In this document: in pieces, positions 8,757-15,614 of the stretch
How the letters are laid out: every line of letters starts with the position of its first letter
How positions within the stretch are numbered: the stretch's first letter is position 1
DNA from: Stenotrophomonas_A sp002429615
GTDB taxonomy: Bacteria > Pseudomonadota > Gammaproteobacteria > Xanthomonadales > Xanthomonadaceae
Length of the DNA: 64,000 nt
Direction of reading: 5' to 3'
Assembly: GCA_031987425.1 (NCBI GenBank)
Contig: DALZZL010000001.1
Location: 1-64,000, forward strand
The notes under the pieces: model-generated
Told to the model about the DNA's origin: nothing
The model's input: only the letters and a program-made list of their open reading frames with translations
The model's database searches: none
Program-made: the position numbers and the translations under genes

Positions 8757-9287
8757 ATGAGTAGCTACGAATTCATTCTCAAGTTCCGCCTGCCCGATCC
8801 GCATGCCGATCCGGAGCAGTACCTCGATGCGCTGGCCGATGCGGGCTGCGATGATGCGACGGCGGGTATCGGCCAGCCGGGCCGCCTGGCGTTGGACTTC
8901 GCGCGTGATGCGGCGTCGGCGCTGGAGGCGGTGGTATCGGCGGTGCGGGCGGTGAAGGCGGCCATTCCGGGGGCGGAGCTGGTCGAGGCCACGCCGGACC
9001 TGGTGGGCCTGACGGATGTGGCCGAGCTGTTCGGCTGCAGCCGGCAGAACATGCGCAAGCTGATGGTCACGCATCCGGAAAGCTTCCCGCCGGCGATGCA
9101 TGAGGGCGCGCAGTCGCTCTGGCATCTGCGCCAGGTGCTGGCGTGGTTCCGCGATACCCAGCAGCGGCCGGTGGACCCGGCGCTGGCAGAGGTGGCGGAG
9201 GTGACGATGAAGCTCAATATCGCCAATGCCACGCAGCGCCTCGGGCGCGGGGGCGTGCCGAAGGTGATCCAGGCGCTGTTCGCCTGA
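8757..9287 (+). CDS. HTH DNA-binding protein, probable partner/antitoxin of the preceding gene
   Basis: 176 residues. The N-terminal part (about 3-75, YEFILKFRLP then a long Ala-rich helix) looks like a compact alpha/beta domain. It is followed by a MerR/excisionase-like helix-turn-helix at about 84-107 (LTDVAELFGCSRQNMRKLM) and a wing-like segment containing SLWHLRQVLAW. This is the order expected for a HicB-like antitoxin, an N-terminal binding domain followed by a DNA-binding domain, although the similarity is architectural, not shown by alignment. A good Shine-Dalgarno (CAGGAG) precedes the ATG. With the 12-bp gap from the small Cys-rich protein and the operator over the promoter at 8428-8443, autoregulation is plausible. 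It could instead be a stand-alone regulator. Confidence 0.6.
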   Translation: MSSYEFILKFRLPDPHADPEQYLDALADAGCDDATAGIGQPGRLALDFARDAASALEAVVSAVRAVKAAIPGAELVEATPDLVGLTDVAELFGCSRQNMRKLMVTHPESFPPAMHEGAQSLWHLRQVLAWFRDTQQRPVDPALAEVAEVTMKLNIANATQRLGRGGVPKVIQALFA

Positions 9288-9421
9288 GCGCGGCGGTCCA
9301 TCCCGCAGGCGGTGCGGGCAGGGGCCGGCATCCAGGCGATTGACCTGCCGGCGGCGTTGCCGGAAGCTGCGACGGCGCAAGGGGGCTTGCGCCGACGACA
9401 TCGGACAGGGGAGTGCATCGC

Positions 9422-9901
9422 ATGATGAAACGATCGGCGGCCATCTGGCTGGCCCTGGCGGCACTGTTCGCCTCACACGTCGCGCGGGCGGAGGATGACG
9501 GGCGCGACGGGCCGCTTTACGCGCAGCTGCTGCAGCTCGACCAGGCGGTGTTCGACGCTTACAACCGCTGCGATCTGGACACCTTCGCGGGCTATTTCGC
9601 CCCGGACGTGGAGTTCTACCACGACACCGGTGGCGTCACCCATGACCGCCAGACGGTGATCGACAACACCCGCAAGTGGATCTGCCACAAGGTGCGCCGT
9701 GAGCTGATCGCCGATTCGTTTCGTGCCTATCCGCTCAAGGACTACGGTGCGCTGGCCGAAGGCGAGCATCGCTTCTGCGAGCTGGCCAGCGGCCAGTGCG
9801 AAGGCGTGGCGAAGTTCGTCATCGTCTGGCAGCACGTGGGCGATCAGTGGCGGATCACCCGCGTGCTGAGCTATGGACACCGATCGCTGGCAACACCATA
9901 G
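9422..9901 (+). CDS. Secreted NTF2-like (DUF4440/SnoaL-type) protein
   Basis: 159 residues with a clear Sec signal peptide (KRSAAIWLALAALFASHVARA, cleavage after about residue 23). The mature part is a single NTF2-like cone: helix QLLQLDQAVFDAYNRCDLDTF, then YFAPDVEFYHD, and a final strand pair ending in WRITRVLSY. Three cysteines (YNRC, WIC, RFC/GQC region) could allow disulfides in the periplasm. Family members bind or convert small ligands; no substrate can be named. The ATG at 9422 follows a GGGGAG ribosome site; an upstream GTG (9413) is less likely. Monocistronic, convergent with the dsbA-like gene. Confidence 0.8.
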   Translation: MMKRSAAIWLALAALFASHVARAEDDGRDGPLYAQLLQLDQAVFDAYNRCDLDTFAGYFAPDVEFYHDTGGVTHDRQTVIDNTRKWICHKVRRELIADSFRAYPLKDYGALAEGEHRFCELASGQCEGVAKFVIVWQHVGDQWRITRVLSYGHRSLATP

Positions 9902-9927
9902 CCGGGCGGGCGCGGCTGCCCGCGTGC

Positions 9928-9948
9928 CCGCTGATGGGCGATCAGCGG
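9928..9948. terminator. Hairpin between convergent genes
   Basis: CCGCTGAT (9928-9935) and ATCAGCGG (9941-9948) form an 8-bp perfect stem with a 5-nt loop. It lies in the 54-bp gap between the NTF2-like gene (+) and the DsbA-like gene (-) and could end transcription from both sides. No T-run is present. Confidence 0.45.
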
Positions 9949-9955
9949 CGGGCGC

Positions 9956-10483
9956 TCAACGTCCTTCGGCCAACCCGGTCAACAACGTCACCAGCGAGTC
10001 GTAGTCGCGCGGTCCGTCGTAGCGCTGCCCGTTGATGAACAGGCTCGGCGTGCCATTGACACCACTGCGCACGCCGCCGGAGAAATCGCCCTCGATGCGC
10101 GCGTCGTAGTGGCCCGAGAATGCCTGGCCCAACGCCGTGCTCGGCAGCCCCAGGGTATGCGCGTAACCGGCCAGGTCGGCGTCGCGGAGCGCATCCTGGT
10201 TTTCATACAGCATGTCGTGCGCTTCCCAGAACTTGCCGTGCGTTGCGGCCGCCTCGGCGAACTGCGCCGCATGCAAGGCGTGCGGGTGCATTTCGGTCAG
10301 CGGGAAGTTGCGGAAGACGAAGCGCAGCTTGTCGCCCAATGCCGCCTGCACCGCCTTGATCAGCGGATAGGCTTCACCGCAGTACGGGCATTCGTAATCG
10401 CCATATTCCACCAGGGTCACCGGCGCATCGGCCGGGCCCTGCGCGTGGTCGGCGGCGTTGACCGCAACAGTGAGGCGGCTCAT
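9956..10483 (-). CDS. DsbA-family thioredoxin-like protein (cytosolic, CPYC)
   Basis: 175 residues with no signal peptide. After a short leader come VTLVEYGDYECPYCGEAYP with active-site Cys32-Pro-Tyr-Cys35, a helical insertion (about 70-140), and the cis-Pro region GVNGTPSLFINGQRYDG. This is the Thioredoxin_4/DsbA-like group found alone or fused to NhaA antiporters. A cytosolic disulfide reductase or detoxification role is likely. It overlaps the upstream peroxiredoxin by four bases (ATGA), so the two are translationally coupled; reduction of the peroxiredoxin by this protein is an attractive inference. Confidence 0.85.
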   Translation of the reverse strand: MSRLTVAVNAADHAQGPADAPVTLVEYGDYECPYCGEAYPLIKAVQAALGDKLRFVFRNFPLTEMHPHALHAAQFAEAAATHGKFWEAHDMLYENQDALRDADLAGYAHTLGLPSTALGQAFSGHYDARIEGDFSGGVRSGVNGTPSLFINGQRYDGPRDYDSLVTLLTGLAEGR

Positions 10484-10971
10484 GCGTTGGCTCCTTTTTT
10501 GGCGGAAAGTCGGTCGAGCGCGTCCAGGATGCCGTCCGCGCCGGGGTTGATGCCCAAGGGCGAGAGATGGCTCCAGGCGATGTCGCCCTGTGCATCGATC
10601 ACGAACAGCGCCCGTTCGCAGATACCGTCGGCGTCGCGATAGGCGCCATAGCGGCGCGCGACCTCACCCTTCGGCTCGAAGTCGGCCAGCAGCGGGAAAT
10701 GCAGCTTGCGCTGTTCCGAAAACGCCGCATGGCACCACGCGCCATCGACCGAAATGCCGAGCAGCTGCGCGCCGGCGCGGTGGAACTCCGGCAGGACCTG
10801 GTTGTACAGCGCCATCTGGTCGCCGCATACCGGGCTCCAGTCGGCGGGATAGAACGCCAGGATCACCGGCTGTCCGCGCAACGAGGACAACGACACGCGC
10901 TGGTCCGGCGTGGAGGGCAGTGCGAAGTCGGGTGCCGGCGTGCCGGCGGAAAGGAGCGGGGCAGGAGACAT
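10480..10971 (-). CDS. Peroxiredoxin (AhpC/TSA family)
   Basis: 163 residues. The thioredoxin-fold opening (GTPAPDFALPS) and the peroxidatic site FYPADWSPVCGDQ (Cys49) are clear. Cys80 (GAWCHAAF) and a third Cys in DGICERAL are candidates for resolving residues. It reduces peroxides in the cytoplasm. The start at 10971 is set by the conserved N-terminus and a GGAG-type ribosome site; a longer in-frame reading (to 11673) only crosses the FAD monooxygenase gene antisense-free frame and is rejected. The stop codon overlaps the start of the DsbA-like gene. Confidence 0.9.
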   Translation of the reverse strand: MSPAPLLSAGTPAPDFALPSTPDQRVSLSSLRGQPVILAFYPADWSPVCGDQMALYNQVLPEFHRAGAQLLGISVDGAWCHAAFSEQRKLHFPLLADFEPKGEVARRYGAYRDADGICERALFVIDAQGDIAWSHLSPLGINPGADGILDALDRLSAKKGANA

Positions 10972-11051
10972 GAGAAATCCTCGGATCGGTAAGGGAACGT
11001 GGATCGTCGGTCGGCTCGGCGCGCAGGCAGCGGCTATCGCGCGGGGCCGGG

Positions 11052-12188
11052 CTACATCAGGGAGCGGCCCAGCCGGCGGCCGTAATCGACCACGGCCTGG
11101 CCCTCCGGCGCGCGATGCTGGGCATAGTCGCGCAGCGCGTCGTCCAGAGCCACCTGGCCCTCGGCCACCGGTGCCAAGGCTTGGGCGAGCGCCATCGCGT
11201 CGCCGGCGGCCTTGGCCACGCCCATCGCGGTATGCGGCCGGGCGATGAAGGCGGCGTCGCCGAGCAGTACCTGCCGGCCGCGCACCATCTGGCGGGTTGC
11301 GTAGTCGTAGATCGGCTGCAGGAAGGGACGCGGCTCGGCGGCGACCACTGCGCTGAACGCCGGCGGCAGCCACTGGCGTGCTTCGTCGAGCAGCTGCGCG
11401 CGGATGGCCTCGGGCACTTCGCCGGGGGCCAGCGACAGCGCCTGCGCATGGCGTGCGTGATCGAGCAGGCTTGCCAGCATCGTCGCCGGCAGCAGGCGAT
11501 ACCACACCCAGTTGTAGCGGCGATGGCCGGGCAGGGTCTCGCCTGCGGATCCCGGCACCAGATAGCCAAGCGCATGGCGGCCGGGGGCGAAATGAAAGGC
11601 GAAGCGTTCGAACAGCGTGTCCGCCGCGGCCTGGGGCACGTTCTGTTCCGGCACCAGGCCGCGCCAGGCGCAATAGCCGGCGTAGCTGGGCTGGCCGACA
11701 TGGCCCTGCGTGTCGACATCCACCTGCGCACGCACGATCGAGGCCTGGCCATCGGCGCCCAGCAACAGGTCGAAGCTGCGGCGACGGCCATCGCTGGTCT
11801 CCACCTCGACATGGTCGGCATGGGCGACAAGGCGTTCCACCGCCACCCCACCCAGGTAATCACGGTCCGGCACGCAGCCGCGGAAGGCGGTGAACAACAG
11901 ATCCCAGGACATCTGCATCTGCCGCCGCCGATCACGCTCGATCACCTCGCCGCGATCATCCAGGGTAATGCGCTCCTCGGCCCACACACCGCGGCCGGCC
12001 ACGTCGTCCAGGCCCAGCACGTCGAGAATGCGCAGCACCGCATCCTGCACCACCAGTCCGGCGCCGCGCCCGGCCAGTCCGTGTCGCGAGCGCTCCATGA
12101 CGGTGACGCGATGGCCTTGCCGGGCGAGCAGCGCGGCACTGAACAGGCCGCCTACCGAACCGCCGCAGATGCCGATATCCAGTGCCAT
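11052..12188 (-). CDS. FAD-dependent monooxygenase (PHBH-like)
   Basis: 378 residues. The N-terminal dinucleotide-binding site GICGGSVGGLFSAALLARQGHRV is followed by an ERS segment, a mid-protein GADG motif, and the C-terminal FAD-binding GD segment LLGDAAFIARPHTAMGVAKAAGDA. This is the aromatic/2,6-dihydroxypyridine hydroxylase type of group A flavoprotein. The substrate cannot be told from sequence. The ATG at 12188 is preceded by GAGGAG; a longer frame extends into the MFS gene and is rejected. It starts 10 bp after the MFS stop, so the transporter and monooxygenase form an operon, perhaps for uptake or export and oxidation of the same compound. Confidence 0.85.
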   Translation of the reverse strand: MALDIGICGGSVGGLFSAALLARQGHRVTVMERSRHGLAGRGAGLVVQDAVLRILDVLGLDDVAGRGVWAEERITLDDRGEVIERDRRRQMQMSWDLLFTAFRGCVPDRDYLGGVAVERLVAHADHVEVETSDGRRRSFDLLLGADGQASIVRAQVDVDTQGHVGQPSYAGYCAWRGLVPEQNVPQAAADTLFERFAFHFAPGRHALGYLVPGSAGETLPGHRRYNWVWYRLLPATMLASLLDHARHAQALSLAPGEVPEAIRAQLLDEARQWLPPAFSAVVAAEPRPFLQPIYDYATRQMVRGRQVLLGDAAFIARPHTAMGVAKAAGDAMALAQALAPVAEGQVALDDALRDYAQHRAPEGQAVVDYGRRLGRSLM

Positions 12189-12198
12189 GGCGATCTCC

Positions 12199-13392
12199 TC
12201 AGGTAGCGCTGCCGGTGGCGTGGGGCACGGCCGTGCGTTGCACGGTGAGCAGCAGCGCCAGCGCGGGCAGCACCACGCCCAGCAGCGCCACGCCGGGCCA
12301 GCCGAAGGCGTGCCAGACCGTGGCCGACGCCCACGAACCCAGCGCACCGCCGATGAACATCGAGGTCATGAACAAGGTGTTGAGACGGCTCTTGAATTCC
12401 GGATGCAGGCCGTAGATCAGGTGCTGGTGCGAGACCAGCGCGATCTGCACGCCGAAATCCAGCACGATCACGCCGATCACCAAGCCGGTCAGTCCGGGCC
12501 AGATGCCGAGTACGATCCACGACAGCAGCGTGGCCAGCGCTCCGAGACGGATTACCGGCGCCGGGCCGCGCCGGTCGGCGATGCGCCCGGCCACCGGCGC
12601 CATCGCCACGCCTACCGCGCCGACGATGCCGAACAGGCCCGCCGACGCCGCGCCCAGCGCAAGCGGCGGCTCGGCCAGGTGCAACGAGAGCACGGTCCAG
12701 AACGCCGAGAACGCGGCGAACAGCAGCGCCTGCACGGTGGCGGCGCGGCGCAGGCGCGGCTCGTCGCGCCACAGCCGCCCCAGCGACGCCAGCAGCGCGC
12801 CGTACCCCATCGGCTTGGCCGGTGCATGGCGTGGCAGGCGCCATGCCATCAGCAGGCCGGCGGCCACCGCCACCGGCACCGCGATCCAGTACACCGCGCG
12901 CCAGCCGGCCACGCCCGACAGCGCGCCGGCCACGGTGCGGCTGAGCAGGATGCCGGTGAGCAGGCCGCTCATCACCGTGCCGATCGCCGCGCCGCGCTTT
13001 TCAGGCGCGCACAGGATGGCGGTGAACGGCACGATCTGCTGGGCCACGGTGGCGGTGGCGCCCACCAGCACCGAGCCCACCGCCAGCATGCCCAGCCCGG
13101 GCGACCACGCGGTCAGCGCCAGCGCGAGGGCCAGCAGCAGGAACTGCACCACGATCAGCCGGCGGCGCTCGAACATGTCGCCCAGCGGCAGCAACAGCAG
13201 CAGGCCCGCTGCATAGCCGGCCTGGGTGAGCGCGGGAATCCAGGCGCTGACACGCGCATCGCCGAGGCTGCTGGCCATGACGCCGAGCATCGGCTGGTTG
13301 TAATAGATGTTGGCCACGGCGAGGCCGGCGGCCAGCGCCATCGCGAACAGCGGGGCGCGCGGCGAAGCGGGGGAGGAGGGGGCCGTGGTCAT
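12199..13392 (-). CDS. MFS transporter, 12 TM
   Basis: 397 residues and about 12 predicted membrane spans. It contains the MFS motif A (LGDMFERRRLIVV after TM2), a motif-C-like glycine-rich TM5 (GTVMSGLLTGILLSRTVAGALSG) and a second half-repeat with GRIADRRGPAP. The N-terminal VANIYYNQPMLG is typical of the YnfM/NepI-like drug and metabolite exporter group. Start at ATG 13392; a TTG 18 bp upstream is unlikely. First gene of a two-gene operon with the FAD monooxygenase. Substrate unknown. Confidence 0.85.
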   Translation of the reverse strand: MTTAPSSPASPRAPLFAMALAAGLAVANIYYNQPMLGVMASSLGDARVSAWIPALTQAGYAAGLLLLLPLGDMFERRRLIVVQFLLLALALALTAWSPGLGMLAVGSVLVGATATVAQQIVPFTAILCAPEKRGAAIGTVMSGLLTGILLSRTVAGALSGVAGWRAVYWIAVPVAVAAGLLMAWRLPRHAPAKPMGYGALLASLGRLWRDEPRLRRAATVQALLFAAFSAFWTVLSLHLAEPPLALGAASAGLFGIVGAVGVAMAPVAGRIADRRGPAPVIRLGALATLLSWIVLGIWPGLTGLVIGVIVLDFGVQIALVSHQHLIYGLHPEFKSRLNTLFMTSMFIGGALGSWASATVWHAFGWPGVALLGVVLPALALLLTVQRTAVPHATGSAT

Positions 13393-13541
13393 GACGGATT
13401 CCAATGGCAAGCAGGGAGGGTGGCCGCCGACACGCGGCCGGCCGCTACCTTCCCGCGCGCCAACGGCGCGCGGAGAGGCAGAAGGTCACCACATGGCGCG
13501 TGTAGCGGGGACGCGGGCGCGTGGGCCGCGTCCGCGCGGGC

Positions 13542-14378
13542 TCAGCGCTGGATGAAGGCCAGCAGGTCGGCGTTGATCACGTCGGCATGGGTGGTGCACA
13601 TGCCATGCGGATAGCCCTTGTAGACCTTCAGCTCGCCGTTCTTGACCAGCTTCCACGACAGCTCGCCGGCATCGGCGATCGGCACGATCTGGTCGTCGTC
13701 GCCGTGCATCACCAGCACCGGCACCTCGATCTTCTTCAGGTCTTCGGTCTGGTCGGTCTCCGAGAACGCCTTGATGCCCTCGTAGTGGGCCTTGGCGTTG
13801 CCGGCCATGCCCTGACGCCACCAGTTCTGCACGGTACCCGGAATGGTTTTGACGCCTTCACGGTTGAAGCCGTAGAACGGGCCACCCGGCAGATCGAGGT
13901 AGAACTGCGAGCGGTTGGCGGCGAGCTGCGCACGCAGGCCGTCGAACACTTCGATCGGCAGGCCGCCCGGGTTGCTCGGGGTCTTGACCATGATCGGCGG
14001 CACCGCGCTGATCAGCACCGCCTTGGCGACGCGGCCGGCCGGCTGGCCGTGACGCGCGACATAGGCGGCCACTTCGCCGCCACCGGTCGAGTGGCCGATG
14101 TGCACCGCGTTGCGCAGGTCCAGGTGTTCCATCACCGCCGCGGCATCGGCGGCGTAGTGGGCCATGTCATGGCCGTCGGCGACGTGCGAGGAACGGCCAT
14201 GGCCGCGGCGGTCGTGGGCGATGACGCGGAAGCCCTTGCCGAGGAAGAACAGCATCTGCGCATCCCAGTCATCGCTGGACAGCGGCCAACCATGATGGAA
14301 GACCAGCGGCTGGGCGTCCTTCGGGCCCCAATCCTGGAAAAAGATCTCGACGCCGTCGCGGGTGGTGATCGTGTTCAT
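13542..14378 (-). CDS. Alpha/beta hydrolase, non-haem chloroperoxidase type
   Basis: 278 residues, full length for cofactor-free haloperoxidases/esterases. Nucleophile Ser97 lies in HIGHSTGGGE, the acid in MHGDDDQIVP and the His in YPHGMC. The oxyanion region HHGWPLSSDDWD and DRRGHGRS are also typical. The protein is probably cytosolic, and the physiological substrate is unknown; perhydrolase activity is common in the group. The start at 14378 follows a GAAT/AGGAAT-like ribosome site. The upstream region carries a sequence element shared with the Dps gene (see 14448-14474), which suggests common regulation by the neighbouring two-component system. Confidence 0.88.
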   Translation of the reverse strand: MNTITTRDGVEIFFQDWGPKDAQPLVFHHGWPLSSDDWDAQMLFFLGKGFRVIAHDRRGHGRSSHVADGHDMAHYAADAAAVMEHLDLRNAVHIGHSTGGGEVAAYVARHGQPAGRVAKAVLISAVPPIMVKTPSNPGGLPIEVFDGLRAQLAANRSQFYLDLPGGPFYGFNREGVKTIPGTVQNWWRQGMAGNAKAHYEGIKAFSETDQTEDLKKIEVPVLVMHGDDDQIVPIADAGELSWKLVKNGELKVYKGYPHGMCTTHADVINADLLAFIQR

Positions 14379-14447
14379 GAGCGAATTCCTCGTGTGGTGG
14401 AGTACAACGTGAACGCTAATGGGGAACACCGGCGGCGAAAATCGTAC

Positions 14448-14474
14448 GCTCGGTTCGCCGTCTCATACCAAGGT
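14448..14474 (-). promoter_or_regulatory. Upstream element shared with dps promoter region
   Basis: Read on the minus strand, this stretch starts ACCTTGGTATGAG and matches 21 of 27 bases with 17651-17677 upstream of dps (ACCAAGGTATGAG start). Both copies have GGTATGAG followed four bases later by GCGAA. It ends 69 bp before the hydrolase start. It is a candidate promoter or activator site; the kinase/regulator genes lie exactly between the two copies. Confidence 0.45.
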
Positions 14475-14481
14475 GTGGCTT

Positions 14482-14871
14482 CTACTGCGGGGGCAACACG
14501 TCCGCCAGGCAACGGGTGATGGCATCGGCCTCTACCGGCTTGCCGAAGAACGCATGCGCGCCGGCCGCCAGCACGCGCGTGCGCACCGCTTCGGTGGGGA
14601 AAGCGGTGAGGAAGATCACCGGAAAATGATGGCCGCCCGATTTCAGCGCGGCCTGCAGCTGCTCGCCGTCCATGCCGGGCATGCGCATGTCGCTGATCAG
14701 GCAGCTCGGGGCCTGCTGCGGCAGCGCCTCCAGGAATTCCAGGGCCGATGCATAGGTGCGTGTCGGATAACCCAACGAGCGCAGCAGGCTGGACAACGAA
14801 GTGCGGACGCCGCTGTCGTCGTCCACCACGGCGATATGGCTGGCGTGGGCGAGCGGGGCGGGATGGTTCAT
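14482..14871 (-). CDS. Single-domain response regulator receiver
   Basis: 129 residues forming one CheY-like receiver: acidic pocket VVDDDS (17-19), phospho-acceptor Asp61 (LISDMRMPGMDG), conserved Thr in FLTAF and Lys in FFGKPV. There is no output domain, so it probably works as a phosphate sink or a partner-binding switch. ATG 14871 follows GAAGGAGTT. It lies 89 bp downstream of the FixJ-like regulator on the same strand and is likely part of the same transcription unit; the histidine kinase is the obvious phosphodonor. Confidence 0.88.
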   Translation of the reverse strand: MNHPAPLAHASHIAVVDDDSGVRTSLSSLLRSLGYPTRTYASALEFLEALPQQAPSCLISDMRMPGMDGEQLQAALKSGGHHFPVIFLTAFPTEAVRTRVLAAGAHAFFGKPVEADAITRCLADVLPPQ

Positions 14872-14960
14872 GCTGACAACTCCTTCGCGCCACGCGGCGC
14901 ACGAAGGTGCGTCAAGCCAGCCCGATGGCCCATTTAGGCACGCCGGGCCGAGGCTGAACA

Positions 14961-15614
14961 TCATACGGAGGTTTGGGGGCCGTGAATGCCGAGCGCCTCG
15001 GCGTGCCGCACCAGGTCGGCCAGCGAGCGCACGGCCATCTTGCGCATCACGTTGCCGCGATGGATCTTCACGGTGATCTCGCTCAGCCCGATCAATCCCG
15101 CGACCTGCTTGTTCATCAGCCCGGCCACCACGTGCGCCATCACCTCACGCTCGCGCGGGGTCAGGGTCTCGTAGCGGCCGCGCACGTGATCCAGGCTGGC
15201 CGCCTGCGCGCGGCGTTGGCGGTCGCGCTCGATCGCCGCGCTGGCCGCATCGAGCATGTCCTGGTCCCGGAACGGCTTGGCGAGGAAATCCACCGCGCCG
15301 GCCTTCATCGCCCGCACCGACATCGGGATGTCGCCGTGGCCGGTCATGAAGATGATCGGCAGGGCGATGCCGTGGCCGGCCAGCTGGGCCTGGAAATCCA
15401 GGCCGCTGATCCCGGGCAGGCGCACGTCGAGCACCATGCAGCCGGTGAGATCGGGCAGCGGCTGGCGCAGCAGCTCGGCGGGCGAGGCGAACAGCAGGGT
15501 CTGCAGGCCGATCGAGCGGAACAGGCTGTCGAGCGAATCGCGTACCGCTGCCTCGTCGTCGACGATGACGACCAGGGGCGCGGCGTCTGGGCTGGGCGTG
15601 CGGTTAGCGGGCAT
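14961..15614 (-). CDS. FixJ/NarL-family response regulator
   Basis: 217 residues. Receiver 12-125 with acidic pocket VDDE (19-21), Asp63 (VLDVRLPG), MTGHGDIPM and Lys113 (FLAKPF). The C-terminal LuxR-type helix-turn-helix (about 147-205, LTPREREVMAHVVAGLMNKQVAG) binds DNA. The MTGHGD and S-V-R-A-M-K-A-G-A-x-D-F patterns are characteristic of FixJ-type regulators. It overlaps the end of the kinase gene by 11 bp, so the pair is coupled. It probably activates promoters near by, perhaps those carrying the element at 14448-14474 and 17651-17677 (inference). Confidence 0.92.
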   Translation of the reverse strand: MPANRTPSPDAAPLVVIVDDEAAVRDSLDSLFRSIGLQTLLFASPAELLRQPLPDLTGCMVLDVRLPGISGLDFQAQLAGHGIALPIIFMTGHGDIPMSVRAMKAGAVDFLAKPFRDQDMLDAASAAIERDRQRRAQAASLDHVRGRYETLTPREREVMAHVVAGLMNKQVAGLIGLSEITVKIHRGNVMRKMAVRSLADLVRHAEALGIHGPQTSV

